A DNA stretch of 64,000 bases from Anastrepha obliqua. Its lineage: Eukaryota; Arthropoda; Insecta; Diptera; Tephritidae. Below, one piece after another: positions 1 through 9,568 of the stretch. The position numbers and the translations under genes are program-made. The notes under the pieces were generated by a model that saw only the letters and a program-made list of their open reading frames with translations, searched no databases and was not told where the DNA came from. Numbering within the stretch: the first letter of the stretch is position 1; the number at the start of each line of letters is the position of its first letter. The stretch covers positions 43,484,001 to 43,548,000 of the forward strand of contig NC_072893.1 of assembly GCF_027943255.1 (NCBI RefSeq), read 5' to 3'.

Positions 1-2
1 CA

Positions 3-185
3 TATTCTACAGACCTTGCACTGACTGATTACCATCTTTTCCACTCCCTGTCAAACCATATGAAAGGCGTTAACAAAGAGGTTCTTAAAAACTGGCTCAA
101 CAACTTCTTTGATACAAGACCAGGCGATTTTTTGCAGAACGGCATCAACCAATTGGTTGAGAGGTGGGAGATAATGAATATCTAA
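3..185 (+). pseudogene. mariner transposase, C-terminal remnant cut by the window edge
   Basis: An open frame runs from the window edge to a TAA at 183-185. It contains a degraded form of the mariner signature Y-S-P-D-L-A-P-S-D-Y-H-L-F (here YSTDLALTDYHLFHS), followed by the usual C-terminal region with a VERWE block that resembles LPERWEK. The aspartate before Y-H-L-F would be the third catalytic residue of a DD34D transposase. The proline-to-threonine changes in the signature suggest an old, inactive copy. The 5' part lies outside the window, so the length and completeness of the element cannot be judged. The downstream terminal repeat was not located. Confidence 0.8.
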
Positions 186-1013
186 GTCCCGAAACTAATA
201 ACGGGGTCCCATGATTGCAATAACGAGATCCCAGACATTTCGGGATCATAAAAATCGAGAAAATTTACACCAGCGGCTGCTGGAGATAAATTTCGCACAC
301 ATATGTATATGTATGTATATGTCCAAATGATATATGTTTGTACAATATTTTTAGACGTCGTATTTGTTAGTGTAAGCACGGAATACGAATGTAGCAGGCT
401 CTCAACATTTTCCATGAATTGCGATATTTTTTTGCTTTGTTTTCGCAAAACATTTCCATTTTTTGCTTGCTTTTTCTATGGCTCACTTTTCACTTTCACT
501 GCGTTTGATTGACAGCCTGGAAATTGTGTCAATGTTCTAGTGCATGCGCTTGACGAATGTCAACGTGAATGACATTGAGTTCATGGTTCAATGAATGGTT
601 CTAAAAAAAATCACGTAATTGTGAATAATGATTTTCATTAGAAGTTAAGTGAAAGCATGTGAGACGGTGATTAGAGGACGAGCATTTGAAGTGGAATAGC
701 AAAAAACGATTTTGCGTATAGGAAAGAAAATTTATAAAATTATGAAGTTTAATTTTATGCTTTGCTTTTAGAGGTAAATTTTTTTAATTGAAAGGGAAAA
801 TGTTGTAGAAAAAATTACAAATATAAATATTTCACACATGAGATATTTTTAGAGTAATTGCAGTAAAAAATAGAAAAAATTTTGGAGCAAAGTAATTGTA
901 TAACTAGAGTTCGTTTCGTGGAAGAACGCCATGTAAAAAAAACAAAAAATGTATACATATACGTGCACAAATATATATATACATATATATATTTTTTATG
1001 GGTGTACACCTAT
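186..1013. other. AT-rich spacer without a recognised gene
   Basis: No coding pattern is seen. Around 961-992 there is an ATAT/ACAT simple repeat. The stretch 196-250 has several GGGATC/GGGTCC-type words that loosely recall 12870-12940, but the match is too weak to call a family. The piggyBac-like element begins directly after this stretch. Confidence 0.5.
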
Positions 1014-1147
1014 TTAACACGTTGACTGCCAAGACCATTTTCAGAAAACTGGCCAAAAATGACATTTTGATTTTTTCACATTGTATTACTAAAAACTCTA
1101 TTTCTAGATCATTGGTGTCATCAAAAATCAAAAATGATGTTTTTTAA

Positions 1148-1240
1148 AGGAGAAAAAGGACCTACGAGTTATTTCGTAGTTAGCGTCTGGGAAAGAACTC
1201 GCTACGAAATATCTCGTAGTAGGTAGGTCCTTTTTTCCTA
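1148..1240. repeat. subterminal long hairpin in the piggyBac-like element
   Basis: The stretch 1148-1185 (AGGAGAAAAAGGACCTACGA...) is nearly the reverse complement of 1200-1240 (...GTAGGTAGGTCCTTTTTTCCT), giving a stem of about 37 bp with a 14-nt loop. Each arm itself holds an 18-bp near-palindrome (CTACGAGTTATTTCGTAG and CTACGAAATATCTCGTAG). Related boxes occur at the right end. They are plausible transposase binding or fold-back sequences; that function is inferred. Confidence 0.8.
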
Positions 1241-1386
1241 AAAAAACATCGTTTTTGCTTTCTATAGTATTTTGTTTTATAGTTATTATTATTTATTATA
1301 ATTACCATAATTTTATTATTATTTTCTTTCTTTTTAGATTTATAAACATTCTCTAAAATTAGTGTTATTATTATCAAGAACCCAAT

Positions 1387-3174
1387 ATGGATAAGAAAAG
1401 GTCATTGAATCAAAGTGAAATTGAGTACAACGCAAATCTAAGTGATTCAGAAGATGATTTCAGCGATGGTAGTAACGACATTTATGAGCCTTCTGAGAAT
1501 GCAAGTGGTAGTGAAGATGAAGTCATCTCCGAACCTGAAGACGTCTCCGAATCTGATAATAATGACGATGATTTTCAAGCAACAACGTCAAATGAGAATG
1601 ATGATTTGTGGACAGAAGTTCAACACAATCCTGAATTATTTCTTTTCGAAGAAAATGTTGGTGTGAAATTAGATACATCAAATTTTACAGTACAAACGCT
1701 GGTGGATTTATTTTTTTCGGATGAGTTTCTTACATTACTGGTAGATCAAACTAATTTATATGCTGCGCAAGAAATTGCAACATTGGAAAATGGGAATCAA
1801 AATGCTCTAAAAAAATCTAAAAGGATATCAAATTGGCAAGACGTAAGTGCTACAGAGATGAAAGTTTTTATTCCACTTTTTTTGCAAATGGGACCTTGTA
1901 CTTTTCCAACAATAGAACATTACTGGAACACAAACAAGCTATATAATGTAAACTTTTGGTGCACACAGATGAGCCGCAATCGATTCCAGTTGATACTTCG
2001 TTATTTTCATTTGGTTAATAACTCACAACCATCTACCGACAGATTATACAAAGTGAGACCAATCCTAAATAATTTCAACGATGTTATGCGTGAAAACTAT
2101 GTACCAAGTAAAAATATTTGTATTGACGAATCCATGATGCTATGGCGGGGAAGATTGCTTTTCCGCCTATACATAAAAAATAAAAAACACAAATATGGTG
2201 TCAAACTATATGAACTATGTGAGTCCGACGGTCTTGTAATAAAAATAAAAATTTACAGCGGAAAATCTGAGGAAACTACCCATAATGTAGGTCACACTGC
2301 TGACGTTGTTTTACATTTACTTGAGGACTATCTCGATAAAGGCTACGCGCTTTACATGGATAATTTTTATAATTCAGTTAGTCTTACAAAACTGTTATGT
2401 ACACGAAAAACTTATGTGTGTGGAACCCTAAGAAGTAACAGAAAAGGAAACCCCAAAGATGTGGTAAATCGTAAACTAAAAATAGGGGAGCGTTTTTGGC
2501 AGACAAATGGTCCTGCTACTGTATGCAAATGGAAAGACAAACGAGAAGTCCTTTCCATTTCAAACATGCACGCTATTGAAATGGTAGAGGTGCCCAATCG
2601 CAATGGAAGAATTTCTATGAAACCGAACATAATTCGAGATTACAATAATGGAATATCTGGCATTGACCGATCAGATCAAATGATTTCGTACTACTCATCT
2701 CTAAGAAAGACTATTAGATGGCACAAAAAGGTTTCACTTCATATTATAGAGATATATATAGAAAATGCTCACAGAGTTTACCGAAAAGTAACTTCATCTA
2801 AAATAAAACTGATAAAGTTCAGAGAAGAATTCGTCTTGTCGTTGATTGGAGATTTTCAACCAGTTTTTAAAAAAAATATATCTAAAGAGCTCCATTATTT
2901 AGAGTGTTTACCACCAACGGAAAAAAAACAGCGTCCGACAAAGCCATGTCGTGTATGCACCCAAGAAAAAAAAAACGCCGAGAAACGCGTTACTTCTGTC
3001 CAGCCTGTCCAGAGAAGCCAGCCCTTTGTGTGGAAAATTGTTTTAAAAACTTCCACACACAATAGGACTATGAATAAGTTCGTGCGGTTTTACAACAGAT
3101 GGCGTAACTTGATTATTATTCCATCGATCCACATTTCCAAACATTCATTGGAGAGCTACTGTCGTAAGGCATAA
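1387..3174 (+). CDS. piggyBac-like transposase (DDE_Tnp_1_7), C-terminus shifted by a homopolymer
   Basis: A 595-codon ORF for a cut-and-paste transposase. Residues 1-75 form an acidic Ser/Asp/Glu-rich N-terminus. The catalytic core shows CIDESM (Asp247), YALYMDNFYNS (Asp325) and GISGIDRSDQM (Asp427, Asp430). The 247-to-325 spacing of 78 residues equals that of the founding piggyBac enzyme (268/346), and the third Asp is at nearly the same distance. After KPCRVC the frame passes an A10 run (2966-2975). One base is missing there relative to the expected frame: the alternative frame reads a Cys-rich finger (YFCPACPEKPALCVENCFKN) ending at TAG 3063-3065. As it stands, the last residues are read in the wrong frame and, past 3069, from the nested mariner. 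The mariner inserted just 3 bp after the original stop, so it did not break the gene; the A-run did. Confidence 0.93.
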   Translation: MDKKRSLNQSEIEYNANLSDSEDDFSDGSNDIYEPSENASGSEDEVISEPEDVSESDNNDDDFQATTSNENDDLWTEVQHNPELFLFEENVGVKLDTSNFTVQTLVDLFFSDEFLTLLVDQTNLYAAQEIATLENGNQNALKKSKRISNWQDVSATEMKVFIPLFLQMGPCTFPTIEHYWNTNKLYNVNFWCTQMSRNRFQLILRYFHLVNNSQPSTDRLYKVRPILNNFNDVMRENYVPSKNICIDESMMLWRGRLLFRLYIKNKKHKYGVKLYELCESDGLVIKIKIYSGKSEETTHNVGHTADVVLHLLEDYLDKGYALYMDNFYNSVSLTKLLCTRKTYVCGTLRSNRKGNPKDVVNRKLKIGERFWQTNGPATVCKWKDKREVLSISNMHAIEMVEVPNRNGRISMKPNIIRDYNNGISGIDRSDQMISYYSSLRKTIRWHKKVSLHIIEIYIENAHRVYRKVTSSKIKLIKFREEFVLSLIGDFQPVFKKNISKELHYLECLPPTEKKQRPTKPCRVCTQEKKNAEKRVTSVQPVQRSQPFVWKIVLKTSTHNRTMNKFVRFYNRWRNLIIIPSIHISKHSLESYCRKA

Positions 3175-4328
3175 ACGTCAGTATAAGTTTTTTATTTGAA
3201 GCGTAAACAACAATATTTTTACCACACTTGAAAATGTCGAATTTCGTGCCAAATAATGTGTTTTTGCGGGGAATTTTTTAATATGAAGAAAAAAGCAGCC
3301 GAAAGTCATCGTATCTTGGTGGAAGTTTATGGTGAGCATGCTCTAGCTGAGCGAACGTGCCAGAAGTGGTTTGCACGCTTTAAAAGTGGTGATTTTGGCT
3401 TGGAAGACGAAGAACGCGAGGGTGCGCCGCCAAAGTTCATGGATACCGAATTGGAGGAATTGCTCGATCAAGATCCGGCTCAAACGCAAGAAGAGGTTGC
3501 AAAAACTTTGGGAGTTGATCAATCAACCATTTCCAAACGTTTAAAAGCCATGGGAATGATCCGAAAGGTAGGCCATTGGGTGCCGTATGAATTGCAGCCA
3601 AGAGACGTTGAACGCCGTTTTATGGCATGCGAACAACTGCTTCAACGGCACAAAAGAAAGGGTTTTTTGCATCGAATTGTGACTGGCGATGAAAAGTGGG
3701 TCCATTACGACAATCCAAAACGTCGGGCAACGTATGGATACCCTGGCCATGCTTCAACATCGACGTCGGCGCAGAATATTCATGGCCTGAAGGTTATGCT
3801 GTGTATCTGGTGGGACCAGCTGGGTGTTGTGTATTATGAGCTACTGAAACCGAATGAAACGATTACGGGGGATGTCTACCGACGACAATTGATGCGTTTG
3901 AGCCGAGCACTGCGAGAAAAACGGCCGCAATACGCCGATAGACACGACAAAGTTATTTTGCAACATGACAATGCTCGGCCACATGTTGCACAAGTGGTCA
4001 AAACATACTTAGAAACGCTCAAATGGGATGTCCTACCCCACCCGCCGTATAGTCCAGACCTTGCGCCATCCGATTACTATCTCTTCCGATCGATGCAACA
4101 TGGCCTGGCTGACCAGCACTTCCGTAATTACGATGAAGTCAAAAAATGGATCGATTCGTGGATTGCGGCAAAACCGACCGAATTTTTCACAAAGGGAATC
4201 CGTGAATTGCCAGAAAGATGGGAAAAAGTAGTAGTAAGCGATGGACAATACTTTGAATATTAAATTTGTAACCATTTTACGTCAATAAAGTTTCAAATTT
4301 CGAAAAAAAAACCGCACGAACTTATTCA
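3071..4328 (+). mobile_element. mariner (mauritiana-type) nested in the piggyBac-like element
   Basis: Near-perfect terminal inverted repeats (TGAATAAGTTCGTGCGGTTT on the left and its reverse complement on the right) are flanked by TA at 3069-3070 and 4329-4330. The host sequence resumes cleanly (GGAC-TA ... TA-GTCC). Total length of 1258 bp is normal for mariner. The almost identical ends and nearly full ORF suggest a younger insertion than its surroundings. Confidence 0.93.
3256..4263 (+). CDS. mariner transposase, DD34D, N-terminus frameshifted
   Basis: A 335-codon ORF. Order of features: HTH region (about 10-100), linker WVPYEL (108-113), TGDEKW (Asp145), LQHDNARPH (Asp238), YSPDLAPSDYYLF (Asp273) and C-terminal LPERWEK. 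There are 34 residues between the second and third Asp, the mariner DD34D hallmark, and all three are present. The natural start should be the ATG at 3234 (MSNFVPNN...), the usual mauritiana-subfamily opening. That frame stops at about 3280 and continues in the ORF frame, so one small indel lies near 3255-3285. Apart from this, I see no damage across about 330 codons. Activity is unlikely without the proper N-terminus, but this is among the best-preserved coding regions in the window. Confidence 0.93.
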   Translation: MCFCGEFFNMKKKAAESHRILVEVYGEHALAERTCQKWFARFKSGDFGLEDEEREGAPPKFMDTELEELLDQDPAQTQEEVAKTLGVDQSTISKRLKAMGMIRKVGHWVPYELQPRDVERRFMACEQLLQRHKRKGFLHRIVTGDEKWVHYDNPKRRATYGYPGHASTSTSAQNIHGLKVMLCIWWDQLGVVYYELLKPNETITGDVYRRQLMRLSRALREKRPQYADRHDKVILQHDNARPHVAQVVKTYLETLKWDVLPHPPYSPDLAPSDYYLFRSMQHGLADQHFRNYDEVKKWIDSWIAAKPTEFFTKGIRELPERWEKVVVSDGQYFEY

Positions 4329-4520
4329 TAGTCCTCTTTATTTCTTGTATTTGAGTTAATTGTTCCATTATATTGAATGCATTTTCTTTTAATCAAAAAA
4401 AAAAAAAAGCTCACGGAAGCCAAACCCAATTTTTTTTTCTTTTCCCAGAAGCCATTTATCGATACTAACACTATTATAATACGGTTTTACTCGTAGCTAC
4501 ACAAAAAGTGGTAGTTTTAG

Positions 4521-4580
4521 GTAGTACGAGATAACTCGTTGGCTTCCTGGAAGGGAAATCATACTACGAGTTATCTCGTA
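4521..4580. repeat. right-end palindromic boxes of the piggyBac-like element
   Basis: GTAGTACGAGATAACTCGTT (4521-4540) is inverted relative to TACTACGAGTTATCTCGTAG (4562-4581). They are two further copies of the palindrome seen at the left end, placed directly next to the right terminal repeat. Confidence 0.75.
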
Positions 4581-4599
4581 GTTGGCAGTCAACGTTTTA

Positions 4600-5741
4600 A
4601 TTTCGTATTTGTTACTAACCTCATATCTATTTATGTAGTCAGTATTTTGACACTGGCAGCTATTCTATGTTAAAGCACGCCAAAAAATCAAGTAAATTTG
4701 ATATGCCACGGTGAATATTAGTAAATATGCGAATTTTTTTTATTGCAGTGAAAATGTCGAATTACGTTCCAATAAAACGGGACGGTTTGCTTTTGTTCTT
4801 TAATTTAAAGAAAAGTGCAACAGAAGCACATCGTTTACTCTCGCAAGCTTATCCTGAATATGCTCCAGAGGTTAGAGTATGTCAGCAGTGGTTTGCACGA
4901 TTTAAAAGTGGTGATTTTGACACACAAAGAGCGATCAGGTCCATTAAAAAAGTTTGAAGACGAAGAGTTGGAGGCATTACTTGATCAAGATCCATGTCAA
5001 ACTCAAGAAGAACTTGGAAAAACATTGGAAGTCACTCAACAAGCCATTTCTAAACGTTTAAAAGCAGGCGGATACATTCACAAACAAGGAAATTGGGTGC
5101 CACGCGAATTGAAGCCGAGAGGCGTTGAGAGACGATTTTGCATCTCGGAAATGCTGCTTAATCGCCACAAAAAGAAATCGTTTTTGCATCGTATTGTCAC
5201 TGGCGATGAAAAGTGGATTTATTACGACAACCCAAAGCCTAAAAGATCATATGCTCTGTATTTGGTGGGATCAGAAGGATGTGCTGTACTATGAGCTGTT
5301 AAAATCGGACCAGACGATCACGGGAGAGCTATACAGGCAACAATTGATACGTTTAAAGGGCGACCAGACGCGGGAAATTGATTTTCCATCATGACAATTC
5401 TCGGCCACATGTTGCAGTACCGGTCAAAACTTATTTGGAAAATGCCGGATGTGAAATTCTACTTCACCCGGCTTATAGCCCAGACATAGTTCCTTCCGAT
5501 TACCACTTGTTTCGGTCGATGCAGAATCACCTTTCTGGAATACGGTTCATCAATGTTGAAGGTATTAAAAAATGGCTTGATGACTTTCTCGGCGCAAAAG
5601 ATGAGAAGTGTGTTTGGGATGGAATCCATAAATTGCCTGAAAGATGGGAAAAAGTTGCCGCTTCCGATGGACAATACTTTGAATAAAATATTTTTTCACT
5701 TTTATTCTTAAATAAATGGTTTTTTAACAAAAATACGAAAT
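4600..5741 (+). mobile_element. older mariner, left edge abutting the piggyBac-like element
   Basis: The left terminus ATTTCGTATTTGTTA follows TA at 4598-4599; the right terminus is the inverse, ending AAATACGAAAT before TA 5742-5743. The repeats match over about 17 bp with a one-base gap. The piggyBac-like element sits exactly at the left TA/terminus junction, using the TTAA formed by the TA duplication and the first base of the mariner. The internal ORF is broken. Confidence 0.85.
4754..5686 (+). pseudogene. mariner transposase pseudogene
   Basis: The reading starts at ATG 4754 (MSNYVPIKRDGLLLFFNLKK) and ends at TAA 5684-5686 (SDGQYFE). Recognisable blocks are RFKSGDFD, LLDQDPCQTQEEL, WVPREL, TGDEKWIYYDN, CIWWDQ, HHDNSRPHV, YSPDIVPSDYHLF and LPERWEK. 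These blocks fall in different frames: there are shifts near 4920 and 5260 (with loss of the segment around GHAST) and near 5375. It is of the same broad mauritiana type as the copy at 3071-4328 but clearly different in sequence. Confidence 0.92.
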
Positions 5742-5769
5742 TAATTAATTGTATAGCCAAGTTTATATA

Positions 5770-6360
5770 TATAATTGGCGCTTCCCTTCCTTTTGGAGTA
5801 TAAAGAGGACGCATAAACGAAGGAAACTGATGAAATTGCGGATTGGGGGTTGTTGTTGTTGTAGCAGCAATACTAAGCCCTGTTAGTGCGGTGTATATCA
5901 CCAGTCATCTTAGTCTAACTCATCTAAAGGTAGGTCCAGGGAATTTGCTGTTTCGATAGGTTGGCTCCAGAGGGAATGGGGTATTAGATGAGTAGGTTTT
6001 AGAGCGCATGTGAAAAGGTGGTGAGTGTAGTGTGCATGGTGCCTTCACATGCAGGACATATGTTCAGTATGTCGGGGCCAATTCTGGATAGGTGGGAGTT
6101 TATTCTGCTACAATATCCAGAAAGTAATTCTGCCAGTGTTACGCGGGTCTCATGGGGAAGCTGGAGCTCTTCATCTGCTGTAGGTGGTGGTTGGACTTCG
6201 ATTACGGCATTCGGTGGTCGGGAGCTTAAGAAGGTGGTAATGGTCTCCCGATGAATATCGTTTATTATCTGTCTAAACACTGTCTGTTCCAGTCGATGTC
6301 TGTTGCAAGAGGCAACTAAGGAATTGGGTGCCTTGATTGATACTGTGAGTTTCAAATCTG
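5770..6360 (-). pseudogene. LINE 3' end (RT/RNase H retrotransposon, C-terminal zinc-knuckle region)
   Basis: The minus strand encodes LPHETRVTLAELLSGYCSR...LSRIGPDILNICPACEGTMH, the C-terminal segment of many insect Jockey-group LINEs (ETRVTLAQLRSGYC..., then a CPAC finger). The frame continues beyond 5999 with degraded THLIP-SLW and LDLPLDELD motifs. A 3' UTR with GTTGTTGTTGTAGCAGCA (plus-strand reading near 5850) follows, ending in an ATATATA tail near 5770. The copy is 5'-truncated, as is usual for LINEs, and contains stops. Confidence 0.8.
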
Positions 6361-7080
6361 CAGTAAACGTAGCGCTCAGAAGAATTCTGCCAAATATGGG
6401 TGGTGCACAAGGTGCAAGACTATAACCACTTTTTCGCTATTGCCTACAGTTGCCTAAGCAGCCAAAGCTTGAAGAAATTTCTAGGTATCGCAAATTGCGT
6501 TGCGACAAATTTGAAGCTTTCAGATAGTCCAGCCAATAGTAAGTGCTGCCTGATGAGTTTTCAACAACTTATGAACATACATATGTATGTATGTATGTAT
6601 GTGTGCACGAGTATTTCCATTTTTGTTTTCACTCCTATACATTTTGCTCGCCTATCTTTTCACATTTTCTCACACAAGACTTCTCAGTTCAAAACTGGTC
6701 CGCTTTAATTGCTTGTACGCTTCGAGCAACTTTTCAAGTGCGTCTACATAACCTTCTGAGATTTGTTGTACGAACTGCTAAGCTTGTCTAATAACACTAT
6801 TCAGCACTAAAAACTTACCTGCGACGGTTCATATTTTTTCATTATGAGGTTGATGGAAAATAAGTATCTCAATACATTTCATTTCGATATCCCATCTGTA
6901 AGCGGAGCTGCAGTAGAAACTTGATTATTGCAGGTAATGTAAACAGGGCTCGGTGCAAGTTTCAAAGTTGTCGCTAGTACTGAGTTTTTTTCCATACAAA
7001 TTAAAATAATTTTTTTTATTGATTGCAATTCAAGTTTATTTGTTTTTATTGTATTAATTTAATACACTTTAAAGTGATCA
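6361..7080. other. spacer with short microsatellite
   Basis: No gene recognised. An ATGT tetranucleotide run lies at about 6583-6602. ORFs at 6400-6791 are AT-biased, lack known motifs and overlap the microsatellite. Confidence 0.5.
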
Positions 7081-7083
7081 GTT

Positions 7084-7990
7084 TCATTTGATATTAGAGA
7101 AATTTTCGATTTTGGTTTGTTTTGTACGCGCTCGCTTGTTCAGCACCACACTGCTTCTGAGCCTCTGCAGCGTCATAACATCGTTTAAGCAAGAAATATT
7201 TTGGTGTGTCCCATCCAAGCATATATTGATTGCTGATATTGGCTCCTCCAATGTAATTTTATTTGTATTTAGCATAACCGACTGGTTCGTCGTATTCATT
7301 CCAGTATTCCTCAGTTAAAGCTTTAGGCTCCGAATGAGGCTCAACAATCCATTCCTCGATTTCAAATTGGGAGACTTGCTGCAATGGTTCTATTATACTT
7401 TTCAAAGCAGAGTTGTAATGAATTGAATATGGGATGCATCATCACCTATCTGTAATTATAACTCCGAAAGCGAAATGATATCTTCACAATCCCAATCAGA
7501 CCCTTTTTCAAACAAGCTTTTGAAACGATGACTGAATTAAAGTTGCAGTAAGGGTACCCCATGCCTTAGCTTGAAAGCATATTCGTTTTTTCAGGTCGGT
7601 ATTTCGCAGTGATTCATCGGTAGTTTTTTCATGAGCAACAATGTGACTTGAGAGGGATTTTTTGGAAATAGTTCAATTTAGTAAGCCTTTTAAAATTTTG
7701 GTCCATGGGCTGTATTAGAGCCGTACAATTTTCAGGAAAGAGTATTACGGATATTTGGCCGTCGAGCTCTTTAACTCGCCATCTTTGGAATGCATGGCGC
7801 ACTATCAGTAAGAAGAAGTGCTTTTTCCAGAAGATTTTGCGCACGAAGGAAGTCTTTTACCTGTTCTTTGTGATAAAGCACAGTTTTTGTTCGCGGATAA
7901 TTCCGTCGAATCATGCAAAAGGGTTAAAAATAAAATCTGAAATTTCCTTACCGACTTTTGCGGTTTCGAACTGCTCCAACAACATTTTTT
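7084..7990 (-). pseudogene. Tigger/pogo transposase, C-terminal half (copy 2)
   Basis: Read on the minus strand, VKDFLRAQNLLEKALLLTDSAPC matches the second catalytic region (LLL-D-x-A-P) of DDE_1 Tigger/jerky transposases. It is followed after a frameshift by LDGQISVILFPENCTALIQPMDQ (the highly typical P-x-N-x-T-A-L-I-Q-P-M-D-Q) and a degraded tail ending KIENFSNIK-stop at 7084. Stops occur throughout. Because the LLLxDxAP block occurs again at about 8195 in the neighbouring copy, this is a separate element, truncated at about 8000. Confidence 0.82.
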
Positions 7991-8133
7991 TTAATTAAAT
8001 AAATTTTAAATAAAATAAACACTCCCAATTCTGTTTTTTCAAGGTAGATTCCAGAAAAAAACGTATAAAACAACCGTGTAAAAAGAGATATTGATCGTAT
8101 GCAAAAATAGGTGATTGGTTCCTAATCTCAAAA

Positions 8134-8178
8134 CCTCAGTTGGAACAAAACTTGTACATTTTCGAGTTCCAACTGAGG
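8134..8178. repeat. perfect 13-bp inverted repeat at the break of Tigger copy 1
   Basis: CCTCAGTTGGAAC (8134-8146) and GTTCCAACTGAGG (8166-8178) are exact reverse complements with a 19-nt loop. It lies right where the Tigger reading frame ends, so it may be a fold-back scar of the deletion. Confidence 0.85.
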
Positions 8179-9095
8179 ATGCTCTGGTGCATTGTCTACC
8201 AACAGAAGAACTTTAAATTCTAAGCCTTTTTTATTCATATATCTTCTAGTTTCTGGTACAAAATATTTAATGAACTATTCTGTGAAAACTGTAGTTGCCA
8301 CCCATGCTTTTTTATTGACCATCCAATTAACCGGCAATGTACCAAAATCGACATCTTTCATTGCTCGAGGCTTAAGTGCACGATTGATAAGCAGGGGTTT
8401 TAACATCCGAACTCCAGAAGCGTTACTGCAAAATAAAAATGTGACTCGATCTTTTTCAACTTTAAAACCTGCAGCGCTTTTTTGCGGTTTGGACACATAT
8501 GTTCTTCTCGGCATTTTTTTTTCAGTTTCGTCGGCATTAAAACCTGATCTGGACTGTATGCACCATCGGGTATTCTTTTTTTAAGTTTTATTGGAAATTC
8601 TTTGGCGGCTTTCTGATCTCCAGAAGCAATCTCGTCCTTGATTTTTATGTTATGAAGCGCATGCCTTTGGAGAAATCCCATTAACCATCCTGTGCTTGCA
8701 GAAAATACGTAGCTTTTCTCATGAGTTGATTGTATGGATGTAGGCAGTTGTTCGTCTTTTATTGTTTTATAAAACCTTAATGCTTGCTGTTTGATATTGT
8801 TTCCGTCTACGGGAATTTTTTTTTGTGCATTGTCCTCAAGCCATATTATGAGTACTTTTTCCATTTTTTCTTTAGTAGCATCTCTAGTGCATGATGAAGA
8901 CTTAACAGATAGTTTCGTTCCAGAAATCATCGATTGCCTAATTGAAATTTCATTTTTTATAGTTCTTATTGTGGCTTCATTTAAACCGAACATTTTGCCA
9001 GGAAATGTTGAGCCTTCTCCATTTCGAAGGCGATCTAAAATTTTAATTTTGGTTTCCGAAGAAATTGCTTTAAGTTTTAGTTTTGTATTTGACAT
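8164..9095 (-). pseudogene. Tigger/pogo transposase, N-terminal and mid region (copy 1)
   Basis: The frame starts at ATG 9095 (complement). It has a CENP-B/psq-type HTH (TKIKILDRLRNGE...FGLNEATIRTI), a second HTH domain (IKQQALRFYKTI...FSASTGWLMGFLQRHALHNIKI), then in a shifted frame KDRVTFLFCSNASGVRMLKPLLI, WMVNKKAWVATTVFTEWF and LLLVDNAPEHP (second catalytic Asp). The region with the first catalytic Asp is poor (LMPTKLKKKC) and the frame shifts near 8470. The ALIQPMDQ part is missing: the copy ends at a 13-bp inverted repeat. Parts of the 231-codon ORF look intact, but as a whole it cannot make an active transposase. Confidence 0.85.
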
Positions 9096-9568
9096 TTGTT
9101 TTTAGGGATACATAAAATATTTCACAAAATTAAAAAATATAAGTAACTGAAGAAATATAAACTATGTTTTGGCTTACCTTTTATCTTAATGCGTTAAATT
9201 CAATGTAACGTTGCCAATAAAAAATTTCTTTACCAAACACGTCTGATTGCATTGACAATTCACAAAATATTGGCACATTTCAATTGCTCTAACCAGTAAA
9301 TTTGCTTGTATGCACTAAAAGGGAATTCCCCTAAATTTGTGATATGAGCATATTTCGCGAAAATTAATTTTGACAAAAACAAAATTAAGCAAAAAAAAAA
9401 TTTTTAACCGTGCTAAATGGAAAAAAAATCATGTAAAAAATTTAAAATATTTTATTTTCAAACCGTGTTATATCAGAACCGTGTAAAAAAAGGTCGTGTA
9501 AAAACAGAATTAGGTGTACATATTTCCTTTTCCAATACAAATTTGTTCCAATATAATGTTTTTTTGCA

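Larger units (their letters stand above)
1018..4596 (+). mobile_element. piggyBac-like transposon with TTAA target duplication, carrying a nested mariner
   Basis: The left end reads TTAA (1014-1017) then CACGTTGACTGCC. The right end reads GGCAGTCAACGTT then TTAA (4597-4600). The terminal inverted repeats are therefore about 13 bp with one mismatch, and TTAA is the diagnostic piggyBac target duplication. Each end also carries subterminal palindromes built on CTACGAG...CTCGTAG (1148-1240 and 4521-4580). A 1258-bp mariner with its TA duplication sits at 3069-4330; without it the element would be about 2.3 kb, normal for piggyBac. The transposase ORF occupies 1387-3065/3174. The right TTAA also forms the left border of an older mariner (4600-5741), so this element landed on the edge of that copy. 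Confidence 0.92.
8026..9513 (-). mobile_element. Tigger/pogo-type transposon, internally deleted (copy 1)
   Basis: CAATTCTGTTTTTT at 8026 mirrors AAAAACAGAATTA ending at about 9512. Both are followed internally by ACACGG-type words (CCGTGTAAAAA at about 8073; the inverse at 9480). This suggests imperfect terminal repeats around the transposase fragment at 8164-9095. A TA duplication is not evident, so the borders are approximate. Confidence 0.5.

Noticed and set aside
958..995. Promoter TATA elements
   Set aside because: The TATATA words belong to a simple repeat; no initiator or gene start is linked to them.
3066..3174. Genuine C-terminal extension of the piggyBac-like transposase
   Set aside because: The last residues come from the terminal repeat and leader of the nested mariner, after a frameshift at the A-run.
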